Source: Gallionella sp. (GTDB lineage Bacteria > Pseudomonadota > Gammaproteobacteria > Burkholderiales > Gallionellaceae). Taken from it: a DNA stretch of 64,000 nt. Each line of letters opens with the position of its first letter. The first letter of the stretch is position 1. The stretch spans positions 1-64,000 of the forward strand of contig JAJDNO010000007.1 of the NCBI GenBank assembly GCA_022340615.1, given 5' to 3'. The position numbers and the translations under genes are program-made. The notes below the pieces were generated by a model, which was given only the letters and a program-made list of their open reading frames with translations, did not search any database and was not told where the DNA came from. Below are positions 18,149-27,265 of the stretch, piece after piece.

Positions 18149-19084
18149 TCATAATCCCCTTGCGCCGCCGGAATCAGACTGAAATTTGTTGAAGATCGCC
18201 AGAGGGATCAGAATCAGGACGACCATGCTCACTGCTACCGCCGATGCCATTGCCCAGTCGTTGTTGCTGAAGAACTCGTCCCAGAGCACGCGTCCTATCA
18301 TCAGCGTGCTCGGCCCGCCCAGCAGTTCCGGAATCACGTACTCGCCGACGCTCGGGATGAATACCAGCATCGATCCCGCGACGATGCCGTTTTTCGACAA
18401 GGGGACGGTCACCAGCCAGAAGGCTTTCCACGGTGTAGCGCCCAGATCCTTGGCAGCCTCGAGCAAACGCAAATCCATCTTCACCAGCGTCGCATAGACG
18501 GGCAGGATCATGAACGGTATATAGGTGTACACCATGCCTATCGTCATGGAAAATCCGGTGTACATCATCTTGATCGGGTCGTGAATGATATGCAGCCAGA
18601 TCAGCACGTTGTTGATCACGCCATTGTCGTCGAGCAGCCCTTTCCATGCATAGACGCGCAGCAAATAGGAGGTCCAGAACGGCAGTGACACCATCATCAG
18701 CAGGGCGGGCCGCATTGTGGCTGGCGATCTCGCCATGAAATAGGCAAATGGGTAGCCGATGATCAGGCAGATCAGCGTGTTAATTACCGCAAACTTGATC
18801 GAAGACAAGTAGGTCTCGATGTACAGCGGATCCGTCGTCAGGAAGATGTAATTCGACAGCTTGATCTTGAGCTCGAAGATGCCATTGGCATAACTGGTCA
18901 GGTCCTGGAAATGAATGCCCAGCGCATCCGTGCTCGATACGCTGATTTTCAGCACAACCAGGAATGGCACAGAGAAAAACAGGATCAGGAAGCCATATGG
19001 AATGCCAATGACGGAGCGCCGCCCCCAGTTCCGCTTCAGAAACTGCACAATGCCATAATTGCCAATACTGGATGCAATGCTCAT
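18149..19084 (-). CDS. potH: Putrescine ABC transporter permease PotH
   Basis: First membrane subunit of the putrescine importer. The 311-residue protein has six helices, ARSPATMRPALLMMVSLPFWTSYLLRVYAW, and the EAA loop LEAAKDLGATPWKAFWLVTVPLSKNG followed by FIPSVGEYVIPELLGG, all characteristic of PotH/PotB. It lies 18 bp downstream of the ATPase gene. Confidence 0.94.
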   Translation of the reverse strand: MSIASSIGNYGIVQFLKRNWGRRSVIGIPYGFLILFFSVPFLVVLKISVSSTDALGIHFQDLTSYANGIFELKIKLSNYIFLTTDPLYIETYLSSIKFAVINTLICLIIGYPFAYFMARSPATMRPALLMMVSLPFWTSYLLRVYAWKGLLDDNGVINNVLIWLHIIHDPIKMMYTGFSMTIGMVYTYIPFMILPVYATLVKMDLRLLEAAKDLGATPWKAFWLVTVPLSKNGIVAGSMLVFIPSVGEYVIPELLGGPSTLMIGRVLWDEFFSNNDWAMASAVAVSMVVLILIPLAIFNKFQSDSGGARGL

Positions 19085-19102
19085 TGTCTTCGCACCTGTG
19101 GC

Positions 19103-20296
19103 CTAGTTCGCGAGCACGACGACATCGCTGCCGTCCCACCACACGTATATCTGCTGTCCGCGCACGAGCTGTGTTTCTTCATGGCGGGCCGAATTCTCCC
19201 GCGAAGCCTTGATCACCATGCCGCTTTCCAGCCTGACGTGGAACAGAGTGAACTTGCCGAAGTAGGCGATTCCATCAATCGTCCCGCGGGCAACGTTATA
19301 GCCCTGCTCTTTGGGCGATTCGCGCTGTTCAAGGGTGGGCTCGTGGCTCTGCAGGCATATCTTCTCCGGGCGCAGCGCGATGTTCACCTGCATGTCTATC
19401 ATTCCGGTGATGCCGTGCGTTACGAAATGCCGGCATTCGGGTGTTTCGATGAGTACATGGTCCGGTTCATCGACGATCACCTTGCCCTTGAACAGGTTCA
19501 CATCGCCAATGAATCCGGCAACGAATACGCAACTTGGCGTTTCGTATATTTCGCTGGGCGGGCCGACCTGCAGAAAACGGCCTTCCTGCATGACGGCGAT
19601 ACGGTCAGCCATGATCATGGCTTCTTCCTGGTCATGGGTCACCATCGCGCAGGTAACCCCGACGCTCTTGATGATATTGACCAGTTCGAACTGCGTTTCC
19701 TCTCGCAGCTTGCGATCCAGCGCACCGAGGGGTTCGTCAAGCAGCAGCAGTTTCGGGCGCTTGGCCAGACAGCGTGCCAGCGCGACGCGCTGCTGCTGTC
19801 CTCCCGAAAGCTGGTGCGGCTTGCGCTTGGCATAAGGTTTGAGTTTGACAATTCCCAGCGTCGTTTCGACGCGCTCGGCGATCTGATCTTTGGGCATGCC
19901 GTCGCGCTTCAGGCCAAAGGCGACGTTCTCCCATACGGTCAGGTGGGGAAACAGCGCATAGGACTGGAACATCATGTTGATCGGGCGCTCATATGGCGGC
20001 ATCTTTGCGATATCGTCCCCATCGAGGTAAATATTACCTGAGCTGGGCATCTCGAATCCTGCCAGCATCCTCAGGAGTGTTGATTTGCCGCAACCCGAAG
20101 AGCCAAGTAGTGCAAAGATTTCGCCCTTTTTGATATCGAGTGAAACATTGTCGACTGCGGCCACTTCGTCGAAATGCTTGCTCAACCGGTCAATTCTGAC
20201 GAACAGTGAATCATCTTCGCGCGCAGTAGAGTTCGCAACAGAATCTGCCATGTCCTGCGTCCCTTTTCCGTTGTGTAGTTGTGGTGGAGTGGCCAT
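19103..20296 (-). CDS. potG: Putrescine ABC transporter ATP-binding protein PotG/PotA
   Basis: Drives polyamine uptake. The 397-residue protein has an N-terminal ABC domain with LGSSGCGKST (Walker A), [15 protein letters not shown] (signature) and LLLLDEPLGALD (Walker B). A C-terminal TOBE regulatory domain (VNIALRPEKICL onwards) follows. ATG 20296 has AAGGAG 8 nt upstream; an internal ATG at 20251 is the alternative. It is the second gene of the operon, 34 bp after potF. Confidence 0.93.
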   Translation of the reverse strand: MATPPQLHNGKGTQDMADSVANSTAREDDSLFVRIDRLSKHFDEVAAVDNVSLDIKKGEIFALLGSSGCGKSTLLRMLAGFEMPSSGNIYLDGDDIAKMPPYERPINMMFQSYALFPHLTVWENVAFGLKRDGMPKDQIAERVETTLGIVKLKPYAKRKPHQLSGGQQQRVALARCLAKRPKLLLLDEPLGALDRKLREETQFELVNIIKSVGVTCAMVTHDQEEAMIMADRIAVMQEGRFLQVGPPSEIYETPSCVFVAGFIGDVNLFKGKVIVDEPDHVLIETPECRHFVTHGITGMIDMQVNIALRPEKICLQSHEPTLEQRESPKEQGYNVARGTIDGIAYFGKFTLFHVRLESGMVIKASRENSARHEETQLVRGQQIYVWWDGSDVVVLAN

Positions 20297-20330
20297 TGCA
20301 GCCACTCCTTGGTTTTGGCTCAGATATTTA

Positions 20331-21461
20331 TCAGAGGCCGGTCTTGAACTTCGTAAAGAGCCGCGTGCGAAGACGGCGGGTGTCGATGGCCACCATGTCA
20401 GGCGGGACCATACGGGCCAGATCTTCCGGTGGCATGAAAACGGCCTTGTTCGCCCGTATTCCGGGTTTAATGTACTTGGCCGCACTTGGAACCGGGTTGG
20501 CATAGAAGACCTTGTTGACCAGGCCGGCGTTGACTTCTGGACGATAAATGTAACTCATCCACTTGTAAGCGTTTGCTACATGCGGGGCATCGGCCGGGAT
20601 CGCCATCGTGTCAAAGAATAGTACCGCGCCAGTCTTGGGCAACAGCACCTGGATGTTGACGCCGTTCTTTGCCTCTTTTGCCCGCCTTTGAGCGATACTC
20701 ATGTCGCCATTCCAGCCGAGCGAAACACACAGGGACCCGCTGGCCAGGTCGTTGATGTAACCGGATGACGAAAACAGGGTGACGTAAGGACGGATCTTGC
20801 CAAGCAGCTTGGCGGCTTCCTGGTAATCGGCGGGATTGTTGCTATAGGGCGGCTTGCCCAGATAGCGCAGCGCGGCCGGAAAGACTTCGTCGCCCGAATC
20901 AAGCATGGATACTCCGCAGGACTTGAGCTTGCTGATGTATTCCGGTTTGAAGAGCAGGTCCCATGCATTGTCCGGCATCGGCAAATTGCCCAGGGCCGCC
21001 TTGACCTTGTTGACGTTGATGCCGACTGTCGTTATTCCCCATAACCAGGGTACGAGGTACTGGTTGCCTGGATCAATGGCCGCCAGCTTCTTCATTACGT
21101 AAGGGTCGAGATTGTTGTAAGTGGTGATCCTGCTCTTGTCCAGTTTCATCAGGAGACCGCCTTGGAGCTGTATCTTGGCCCAATTCGACGAAGGCACGAC
21201 AATGTCGTAACCTGTGTTTCCAGCTACCAGTTTGGCATGAAGTGTTTCGTTGCTGTCGAAGGTGTCATAGTGAACCTTGATGCCGGTTTCCTTCTCGAAA
21301 TTCTTGATTGTGTCGTCACCGATGTAATCCGACCAGTTGTAGATATTGAGTACATTGTCCTGGCCGGCTACAGATATACCCGGCATGCCAAGAGACAACA
21401 GGACTGTTGCAAGCGCAGCACCAAACCGTACTGCTCGATTCTTCAGGTTGCTACCGAACAT
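20331..21461 (-). CDS. potF: Putrescine-binding periplasmic protein
   Basis: Delivers putrescine to PotGHI. The 376-residue protein has a signal peptide (about 1-32, SLGMPGISVAGQDN) and the family start VLNIYNWSDYIGDDTIKNFEKETGI. The ligand-site segments SLGWNGDMSIAQ and FFDTMAIPADAPH follow. ATG 21461 follows AAGGAA at 8 nt; the longer frame to 21608 has no site. A sigma-54-type promoter lies about 120 bp upstream. The SpuD/SpuE group of Pseudomonas is the closest named type I recall. Confidence 0.94.
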   Translation of the reverse strand: MFGSNLKNRAVRFGAALATVLLSLGMPGISVAGQDNVLNIYNWSDYIGDDTIKNFEKETGIKVHYDTFDSNETLHAKLVAGNTGYDIVVPSSNWAKIQLQGGLLMKLDKSRITTYNNLDPYVMKKLAAIDPGNQYLVPWLWGITTVGINVNKVKAALGNLPMPDNAWDLLFKPEYISKLKSCGVSMLDSGDEVFPAALRYLGKPPYSNNPADYQEAAKLLGKIRPYVTLFSSSGYINDLASGSLCVSLGWNGDMSIAQRRAKEAKNGVNIQVLLPKTGAVLFFDTMAIPADAPHVANAYKWMSYIYRPEVNAGLVNKVFYANPVPSAAKYIKPGIRANKAVFMPPEDLARMVPPDMVAIDTRRLRTRLFTKFKTGL

Positions 21462-21580
21462 AATATTTTCCTTGGTTGCATCGGTTGATAAAGTCCAGCG
21501 CCTCAGGCGATGAACGTGAATGAAATACTGCTTTGCGACCTTTGTTCGCCACTCGCAGTCATACCGGAATTTTATGGGAA

Positions 21581-21596
21581 TGCAAGTTTTGCGCCA
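21581..21596 (-). promoter_or_regulatory. Sigma-54-type promoter of potFGHI
   Basis: On the minus strand TGGCGCAAAACTTGCA has the invariant -24 GG and -12 GC at exact spacing and matches TGGC-N7-TTGCA. Transcription would start near 21570. It implies RpoN plus an enhancer-binding activator, consistent with nitrogen control of polyamine uptake. Confidence 0.6.
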
Positions 21597-21744
21597 TCCC
21601 CAATACATCCAGTCACCATTATTAATTATACTTATCTAATAAATCAAAACGCCAACGAATCAAAAATTTCAGGGGGCGCCATGCTATGCAGATATAATGC
21701 AACATCATAATTTATATGAGCAATTCCTAGATCCGTGGCGATTG

Positions 21745-21759
21745 GGTTGATTCTCAACC
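21745..21759. repeat. Inverted repeat in the pot-puu control region
   Basis: Perfect 6-bp arms GGTTGA and TCAACC around TTC. Possible operator for an unidentified regulator. Confidence 0.4.
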
Positions 21760-21794
21760 GGAATCGGCAAGCAAACGGAGGGCATTTGGGTAAT

Positions 21795-21809
21795 TTTGAT
21801 GGTATCAAA
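21795..21809. repeat. Second inverted repeat in the pot-puu control region
   Basis: Perfect 6-bp arms TTTGAT and ATCAAA around GGT, 50 bp from the first dyad centre to centre. Possible operator; the sequence differs from the first dyad. Confidence 0.4.
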
Positions 21810-22005
21810 TATGCCAATAATCCATATGGGCGGATCCTGCCCCAAAAACAGGCAGAGCTCATCCCCGTGGAATATATTTGGACGGTGGTCAGCAGCACTT
21901 TTCGGAACACATGCGAAACAGTCGCAAACACATATAAACTGCATAGCGGGAAATTTGAACGTTGTCGCAGGCCTGAGTTGTTGCGTTGCGCTTTAATGGT
22001 ACCAA

Positions 22006-22035
22006 TTGACGGCTAATCAGGGTAGCGTTCACTAT
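22006..22035 (+). promoter_or_regulatory. Weak candidate promoter of puuD
   Basis: TTGACG (22006-22011) is a good -35, but the -10 (CACTAT at 22030, 18-bp spacer) is poor, so an activator may be needed. Confidence 0.3.
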
Positions 22036-22060
22036 TCGTGGTTTGATCCAGGATTCTTAA

Positions 22061-22864
22061 ATGACCCAGAATCGCACGCCGGTTGTGCTCATCCCGGCAG
22101 ATTACAGGCAACTCGGCGACCATCCATTCCATGTCGTCGGTCACAAGTATGTCGATGCAGTCGTTCAGGCGGCGGGTGCCTTTCCGCTGGTGATCCCTGC
22201 ACTCGGGACGATGGGTGAAATGGAGGCCGCGCTTGCAGTTGCCGACGGCATTTTGTTATCGGGTGCCGTATCCAACGTCCACCCTTCCCATTTTGACCAG
22301 GCTGTGCGTGATCCGTCCTTGCCACTGGATCCCGGGCGTGACGGCATGACCTTGCCATTGATCCGCGCCGCGGTGAAAGCAGGTATTCCCGTATTCGGAA
22401 TCTGCCGCGGATTGCAGGAAATCAATGTCGCTTACGGCGGCAGTTTGCACCAGGCGGTGCATCAAAATGCAGGGATGTCGGATCACCGCGAAGCAAAAGC
22501 CGGGTCGCTGGAAGAGCGATATGGGCTGGTGCATCCGGTGCGTACCGTCGCCGGGGGCAAGCTGGCCGCAATCACCGGGAGCAGCGAAATCATGGTTAAT
22601 TCCCTGCATGGCCAGGGTATAGATCGTCTGGGTGCCGGACTGGTAGCTGAAGCGTATGCACCCGACGGACTGATTGAAGCCATCAGCATCTCCGGCGCGA
22701 AATCGTTTGCCCTGGCGGTGCAGTGGCATCCCGAATGGAATGTATTGAACGTCCCTGCTTACCTGGCAATTTTTCGCGCATTTGGCGAGGCTTGCCGGTT
22801 AAGAGCGGCACAGCGCAATGATGGGGCAAATAAAAAAGCAAAAATGGAGAACATGGATGTCTGA
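22061..22864 (+). CDS. puuD: Gamma-glutamyl-GABA hydrolase
   Basis: Releases GABA and glutamate from gamma-glutamyl-GABA in the glutamylated putrescine pathway. It is a class I glutamine amidotransferase-like protein of 267 residues with the nucleophile in GICRGLQEIN, LSGAVSNVHPSHF upstream, and the catalytic His-Glu in QWHPEWN. It is first in the plus-strand polyamine operon. Its stop codon overlaps the start of puuA by 8 bp. Confidence 0.94.
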   Translation: MTQNRTPVVLIPADYRQLGDHPFHVVGHKYVDAVVQAAGAFPLVIPALGTMGEMEAALAVADGILLSGAVSNVHPSHFDQAVRDPSLPLDPGRDGMTLPLIRAAVKAGIPVFGICRGLQEINVAYGGSLHQAVHQNAGMSDHREAKAGSLEERYGLVHPVRTVAGGKLAAITGSSEIMVNSLHGQGIDRLGAGLVAEAYAPDGLIEAISISGAKSFALAVQWHPEWNVLNVPAYLAIFRAFGEACRLRAAQRNDGANKKAKMENMDV

Positions 22865-24227
22865 ACAAAAAATTTTAAATGACGGTGACATGCATAGCTG
22901 GCTTGCCGAAAAGCGTGTTACAGAAATGGAATGCCTGGTTCCGGACCTCACCGGTGTGGCGCGAGGCAAGATACTGCCCCGCGAAAAATTCACTGCCGAA
23001 CGCGCGATGCGTTTGCCTGAAGCGGTGCTGGGAATGACTGTGACCGGAGAATCGCCAGCGGATAACGAGGGCTACCATGAGGTATTCGGTTCTACCGAAA
23101 AGGATATGGTGCTGATTCCGGATCCGACCACGGTGAGGCTGGTGCCCTGGGCTACCGATCCGACAGGGCAGGTCATCATGGACTGTTTCTTCCATGACGG
23201 CACACCGGTTGATTTTGCTCCGCGCAATGTGTTGCGCCGGGTGGCCGGTCTTTATCGGGATATGGGCTGGACGCCGATCGTTGCACCTGAACTGGAATTT
23301 TATCTACTGGCGCGCAATACCGATCCGAACCAGCCGCTGGTTCCGCCACTTGGTCGAAGCGGGCGTTCCGAGACCAGCCGGCAGTTGTACAGCATCGATG
23401 CTGTAAACGAGTTCGATCCGCTGTTCGAGGATATCTACGATTACTGCGACATCATGGAACTGGAACTCGACACGCTGATCCATGAATTCGGCGCCGGCCA
23501 GTTTGAAATCAACTTCCTGCACGACCAGCCGATGATACTGGCCGACAAGGTGTTTTTTTTCAAACGCACTTTGCGTGAAGCGGCATTGCGCCACGATATG
23601 TATGCCACGTTCATGGCAAAGCCGATGACCAGCGAGCCGGGATCCGCCATGCACATCCACCAGAGCGTGATTGACACCAAAACCGGGCTGAATATCTTCA
23701 GCAATCCGGATGGCACCGAGTCCCCGTTGTTCATGAACTATATTGCCGGCCTGCAGAAATATCTGCCGTCCGCGATGGCGCTGCTGGCTCCTTACGTCAA
23801 TTCCTATCGTCGCGTAGTGAGGGGCGGCGCGGCCCCGATCAATATCGAATGGGGCTATGACAACCGCACCGTTGGCATACGCGTGCCGATCTCCGAACCG
23901 GAAGCACGCCGCATCGAGAATCGCGTGGTCGGAGCCGATGCCAATCCTTACCTGGCAATGGCGGTTACCCTGGCATGCGGTTATCTGGGCATCAAGGAAC
24001 AATTGCAGCCGAGCAAGGCCGCGACAGGTAGTGCCTACGATGCCAAATACCAGCTGCCAAGGGGGTTGTCAGAGGCGCTGGACATGCTGAAAGAGGCCAA
24101 ACCGCTGCATGACATGCTGGGCAAGCGTTTTATCGATGTCTACGTTGCCGTCAAGGAAGCAGAGTATGAAGAGTTCATGCGGGTTATCAGCCCCTGGGAA
24201 CGTGATCATCTGTTGATGCACGTTTGA
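22857..24227 (+). CDS. puuA: Glutamate-putrescine ligase (glutamine synthetase family)
   Basis: ATP-dependent ligation of glutamate to putrescine, the first step of the pathway. The 456-residue protein is a GSIII/PuuA-type glutamine synthetase. Motifs are VPDLTGVARGKILP near the N-terminus, ELEFYL, EFGAGQFEINF, SAMHIHQSV and GGAAPINIEWGYDNRTVGIRVP. The ATG at 22857 is chosen from GGAGA 8 nt upstream and the overlap with puuD. Its neighbours make PuuA far more likely than housekeeping GlnA. Confidence 0.93.
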   Translation: MSEQKILNDGDMHSWLAEKRVTEMECLVPDLTGVARGKILPREKFTAERAMRLPEAVLGMTVTGESPADNEGYHEVFGSTEKDMVLIPDPTTVRLVPWATDPTGQVIMDCFFHDGTPVDFAPRNVLRRVAGLYRDMGWTPIVAPELEFYLLARNTDPNQPLVPPLGRSGRSETSRQLYSIDAVNEFDPLFEDIYDYCDIMELELDTLIHEFGAGQFEINFLHDQPMILADKVFFFKRTLREAALRHDMYATFMAKPMTSEPGSAMHIHQSVIDTKTGLNIFSNPDGTESPLFMNYIAGLQKYLPSAMALLAPYVNSYRRVVRGGAAPINIEWGYDNRTVGIRVPISEPEARRIENRVVGADANPYLAMAVTLACGYLGIKEQLQPSKAATGSAYDAKYQLPRGLSEALDMLKEAKPLHDMLGKRFIDVYVAVKEAEYEEFMRVISPWERDHLLMHV

Positions 24228-24267
24228 TTGCTACTGAATGAACCGGGATATAAACAAGGAAATCACC

Positions 24268-25671
24268 ATGTCAGTTACCACACGCGAAATTCAAGCACTG
24301 GATTCAGCACACTATATTCACCCTTTCACGGACCACAAGTCTCTGTCTGGTAAGGGTGCCCGCGTGATTACACGAGGCGAAGGGGTGTATATCTGGGATT
24401 CGGAAGGCAAGAAAATATTTGATGGCATGTCGGGTTTGTGGTGCGTCAACGTCGGATACGGCCGCAAGGAACTGATCGATGCTGCTACACGGCAGCTGGA
24501 AGTGCTGCCTTTCTACAACAGTTTTTTCCAGACCACCAATATTCCCGCTGCCCGACTCGCGGATCGAATAACGGGATTGGCGGGGGAGCGGTTTTCCCAT
24601 GTGTTCTACGGGACATCCGGATCCGAATCGAACGACACCAACGTGCGCATGGTGCGCCATTACTGGGAAACCCTGGGGCAACCCGAGCGCAGCGTGATCA
24701 TCAGCCGGAAAAATGCCTATCATGGTTCGACCATGTGCGGCGCCTCCCTGGGCGGCATGTCCAGCATGCATGCGCAGGGCGGATTGCCGATACCCGGCAT
24801 CGTGCATATCGAGCAGCCTTACCACTTCGGGATGGCGCCGGACAAAGACAGGGGCGAATTCGGCATCGAAGCTGCCGGCTGGCTGGAACAGAAAATTCTC
24901 GAGGTCGGCCCGGAAAAGGTTGCCGCATTCATCGGCGAACCGGTGCAGGGCGCGGGCGGTGTGATCATCCCGCCGAAAACCTACTGGCCGGAAATCCAGC
25001 GTATCTGCGACAAGTATGGAATCCTGCTGATCTGCGATGAAGTGATCTGCGGCTTCGGTCGGCTGGGCAGCTGGTTCGGTTCAGAGCTGATGGGCGCGAA
25101 ACCCGATCTGATGACCTTCGCGAAGGGAATCACATCCGGCTACATACCGCTGGGCGGGGTGGTTGTCGGCAAACGGGTTGCCGAGGTATTGATCGAAAAA
25201 GGCGGCGAGTTTACCCACGGATTTACCTATTCCGGTCATCCCGTGGCATGCGCTGTGGCGCTCGCGAATCTGGATGTCATCGAACGCGAGGGGCTGATAG
25301 AGCGGGTGAGGGAAGAGACCGGTCCTTACCTGGCCAGGCAATTTGCCGAGCTTTCGGATCACCCTCTGGTTGCGGGTGCAGAAACGATGGGCATGGTGGG
25401 AGGTCTGGTGCTGATGAAAGACAAGTCTCGGCATATTGGCTTCGATCCATCGCTGGACGTGGGCATGGTTTGCCGCAATCACTGTTTTGCGAATGGCCTG
25501 ATCATGCGTGCGGTGGGCGACCGGATGATCATTGCGCCTCCGCTGATATGCAGCAAGGAGCAGATCGATGAGATGATGGAACGTGTCCGAATCTGCATGG
25601 ATGCGACGCTAGCGGATTTGCAGTCACGAGGCTGGATGGACGCCGACAACCAGGTACATGCACGGGCATGA
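24268..25671 (+). CDS. spuC: Class III aminotransferase, putrescine (or glutamyl-putrescine)-pyruvate type
   Basis: PLP enzyme of 467 residues that moves the terminal amine of putrescine, or possibly of gamma-glutamylputrescine, to pyruvate. Visible: GLWCVNVGYGRKE, FYGTSGSESNDTN (PLP phosphate site), YHGSTM, ICDEVICGFGRLG and the lysine in FAKGITSGYIPLGG. AAGGAAATC precedes ATG 24268. It stands where puuB (the FAD oxidase) occurs in enterobacteria, so it may do the second step. Substrate is inferred from context and resemblance to SpuC. Confidence 0.85.
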   Translation: MSVTTREIQALDSAHYIHPFTDHKSLSGKGARVITRGEGVYIWDSEGKKIFDGMSGLWCVNVGYGRKELIDAATRQLEVLPFYNSFFQTTNIPAARLADRITGLAGERFSHVFYGTSGSESNDTNVRMVRHYWETLGQPERSVIISRKNAYHGSTMCGASLGGMSSMHAQGGLPIPGIVHIEQPYHFGMAPDKDRGEFGIEAAGWLEQKILEVGPEKVAAFIGEPVQGAGGVIIPPKTYWPEIQRICDKYGILLICDEVICGFGRLGSWFGSELMGAKPDLMTFAKGITSGYIPLGGVVVGKRVAEVLIEKGGEFTHGFTYSGHPVACAVALANLDVIEREGLIERVREETGPYLARQFAELSDHPLVAGAETMGMVGGLVLMKDKSRHIGFDPSLDVGMVCRNHCFANGLIMRAVGDRMIIAPPLICSKEQIDEMMERVRICMDATLADLQSRGWMDADNQVHARA

Positions 25672-25774
25672 ATCGGTCACGGCAGGGCTGGAGTCGTTCG
25701 CAGGTACAAGCTGTTCGAGGAATAAACTTGCAGGTAACCGACAGGCATACCCGCATATTCAGACAGGAGAAGCC

Positions 25775-27232
25775 ATGTTTTTCAAATTGAATTATCCATC
25801 GCTCTTCAGGCAGACGGCCTGGCTGGGCGGGCAGTGGGTGGGTGCCGATTCCGGCGCAACTTTCAATGTAAGGAATCCGTCCAGCGGTGAAACGATTGCG
25901 CAGGTGCCGATGATGGGGCGTGCGGAAACGGAACGCGCAATCGCCGCTGCCGCATCGGCGCAAAAAGAGTGGCGGGCGCTTGCCGCCAAGGAACGCTCCG
26001 CGCTGCTTAAAAAATGGTTCGCGCTGATCATGCAGCACCAGGAGGATCTGGCGCATATCCTGACCGCCGAGCAGGGCAAACCGCTGGCCGAAGCGCGCGG
26101 CGAAATTGCCTATGGCGCGAGTTTTATCGAGTGGTTTGCCGAGGAAGCAAAGCGTGTGTACGGCGAGACGATCCCGTCGCCGCTGAATGATCGCCGGCTG
26201 GTCGTGCTGAAACAGCCGATCGGTGTCACCGCGGCGATCACGCCGTGGAATTTCCCGACCGCGATGATCACCCGCAAGGCAGCGCCGGCACTGGCCGCAG
26301 GTTGCTCGATGATCGTAAAGCCTGCAGAGCAGACGCCCCTGTCGGCACTCGCACTGGCCGTGCTGGCAGAAGAAGCCGGGATTCCGGGCGGCGTGCTGCA
26401 GGTGTTGACCGGCGATGCGCGGGAAATCGGCGCAGCCATCTGCGCGAGCCCGGTGGTCACCAAGCTGTCGTTCACCGGTTCGACCGAAGTCGGGCGGATA
26501 CTGATGCGCCAGAGCGCGGATACGATCAAGAAACTGTCGCTTGAACTCGGCGGCAATGCGCCTTTTGTCGTGTTCGACGATGCGGACCTGGATGCCGCGG
26601 TGGAAGGCGCGATCGCCAGCAAATACCGCAATGCCGGACAGACCTGCGTGTGCGCCAACCGGCTGTTCGTGCAGGACGGCGTGTTCGATGACTTTGCACG
26701 GAAGCTGGCGGCGCGTGTGACGCAACTGCAGGTGGGCGACGGACTTTCGGCCGGCGTAACCCAGGGGCCGCTGATCGACGAAGCGGCGCTTGCCAAGGTG
26801 GAAAGCCACGTTGCCGATGCGATCGCAAAGGGCGCCCAGCTGGTTGCCGGAGGCAAACGGCATGCGCTGGGCGGGACTTACTTTGAGCCCACCGTGCTTA
26901 CCGATGTGAGCCCGGATTCGATGATATTCCGCGAGGAGACTTTCGGACCGGTGGCGCCGCTGTTTCGCTTCAGGACTGATGACGAAGTCATCGAACTGGC
27001 GAACCGCACCGAATTCGGACTGGCCTCGTATTTCTACAGCCGCGACATCGGGCGCATCTGGCGCGTCGCGGAAGCGCTCGAGTACGGCATGGTCGGCGTC
27101 AATACCGGCATCATCTCCAACGAAGTGGCGCCGTTCGGCGGCGTCAAGCAGTCCGGTCTCGGGCGCGAGGGATCGCACCACGGCATCGACGAATATCTTG
27201 AAATCAAATATGTTGCAATGGCCGGCTTGTAG
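25775..27232 (+). CDS. gabD: Succinate-semialdehyde dehydrogenase (NADP+)
   Basis: Oxidises succinate semialdehyde, the product of GABA transamination, to succinate for the TCA cycle. The 485-residue aldehyde dehydrogenase has ITPWNFPTAMITRK (cofactor pocket), FTGSTEVGR, LELGGNAPFVVF (general base Glu) and NAGQTCVCANR (nucleophile Cys). It ends with the usual FGGVKQSGLGREGS. GGAGAAGCC precedes ATG 25775; the extension from 25658 overlaps the aminotransferase and is not used. Confidence 0.94.
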   Translation: MFFKLNYPSLFRQTAWLGGQWVGADSGATFNVRNPSSGETIAQVPMMGRAETERAIAAAASAQKEWRALAAKERSALLKKWFALIMQHQEDLAHILTAEQGKPLAEARGEIAYGASFIEWFAEEAKRVYGETIPSPLNDRRLVVLKQPIGVTAAITPWNFPTAMITRKAAPALAAGCSMIVKPAEQTPLSALALAVLAEEAGIPGGVLQVLTGDAREIGAAICASPVVTKLSFTGSTEVGRILMRQSADTIKKLSLELGGNAPFVVFDDADLDAAVEGAIASKYRNAGQTCVCANRLFVQDGVFDDFARKLAARVTQLQVGDGLSAGVTQGPLIDEAALAKVESHVADAIAKGAQLVAGGKRHALGGTYFEPTVLTDVSPDSMIFREETFGPVAPLFRFRTDDEVIELANRTEFGLASYFYSRDIGRIWRVAEALEYGMVGVNTGIISNEVAPFGGVKQSGLGREGSHHGIDEYLEIKYVAMAGL

Positions 27233-27265
27233 CCGCCGCCGGCAACGCGTTTACGGGGATCTGTC

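Larger units (their letters stand above)
21462..22060. other. 599-bp divergent control region between potF and puuD
   Basis: AT-richer than its surroundings. It holds the sigma-54-type promoter (21581-21596), two dyads (GGTTGA-TTC-TCAACC at 21745-21759 and TTTGAT-GGT-ATCAAA at 21795-21809) and a possible puuD promoter. A 93-codon plus-strand frame at 21735-22016 has no good ribosome site or recognisable protein, and I treat it as non-coding. Confidence 0.6.

Noticed and set aside
21735-22016. 93-codon plus-strand frame in the pot-puu control region
   Set aside because: No good ribosome site, no recognisable motif, AT-rich regulatory setting with two dyads inside it; more likely non-coding.
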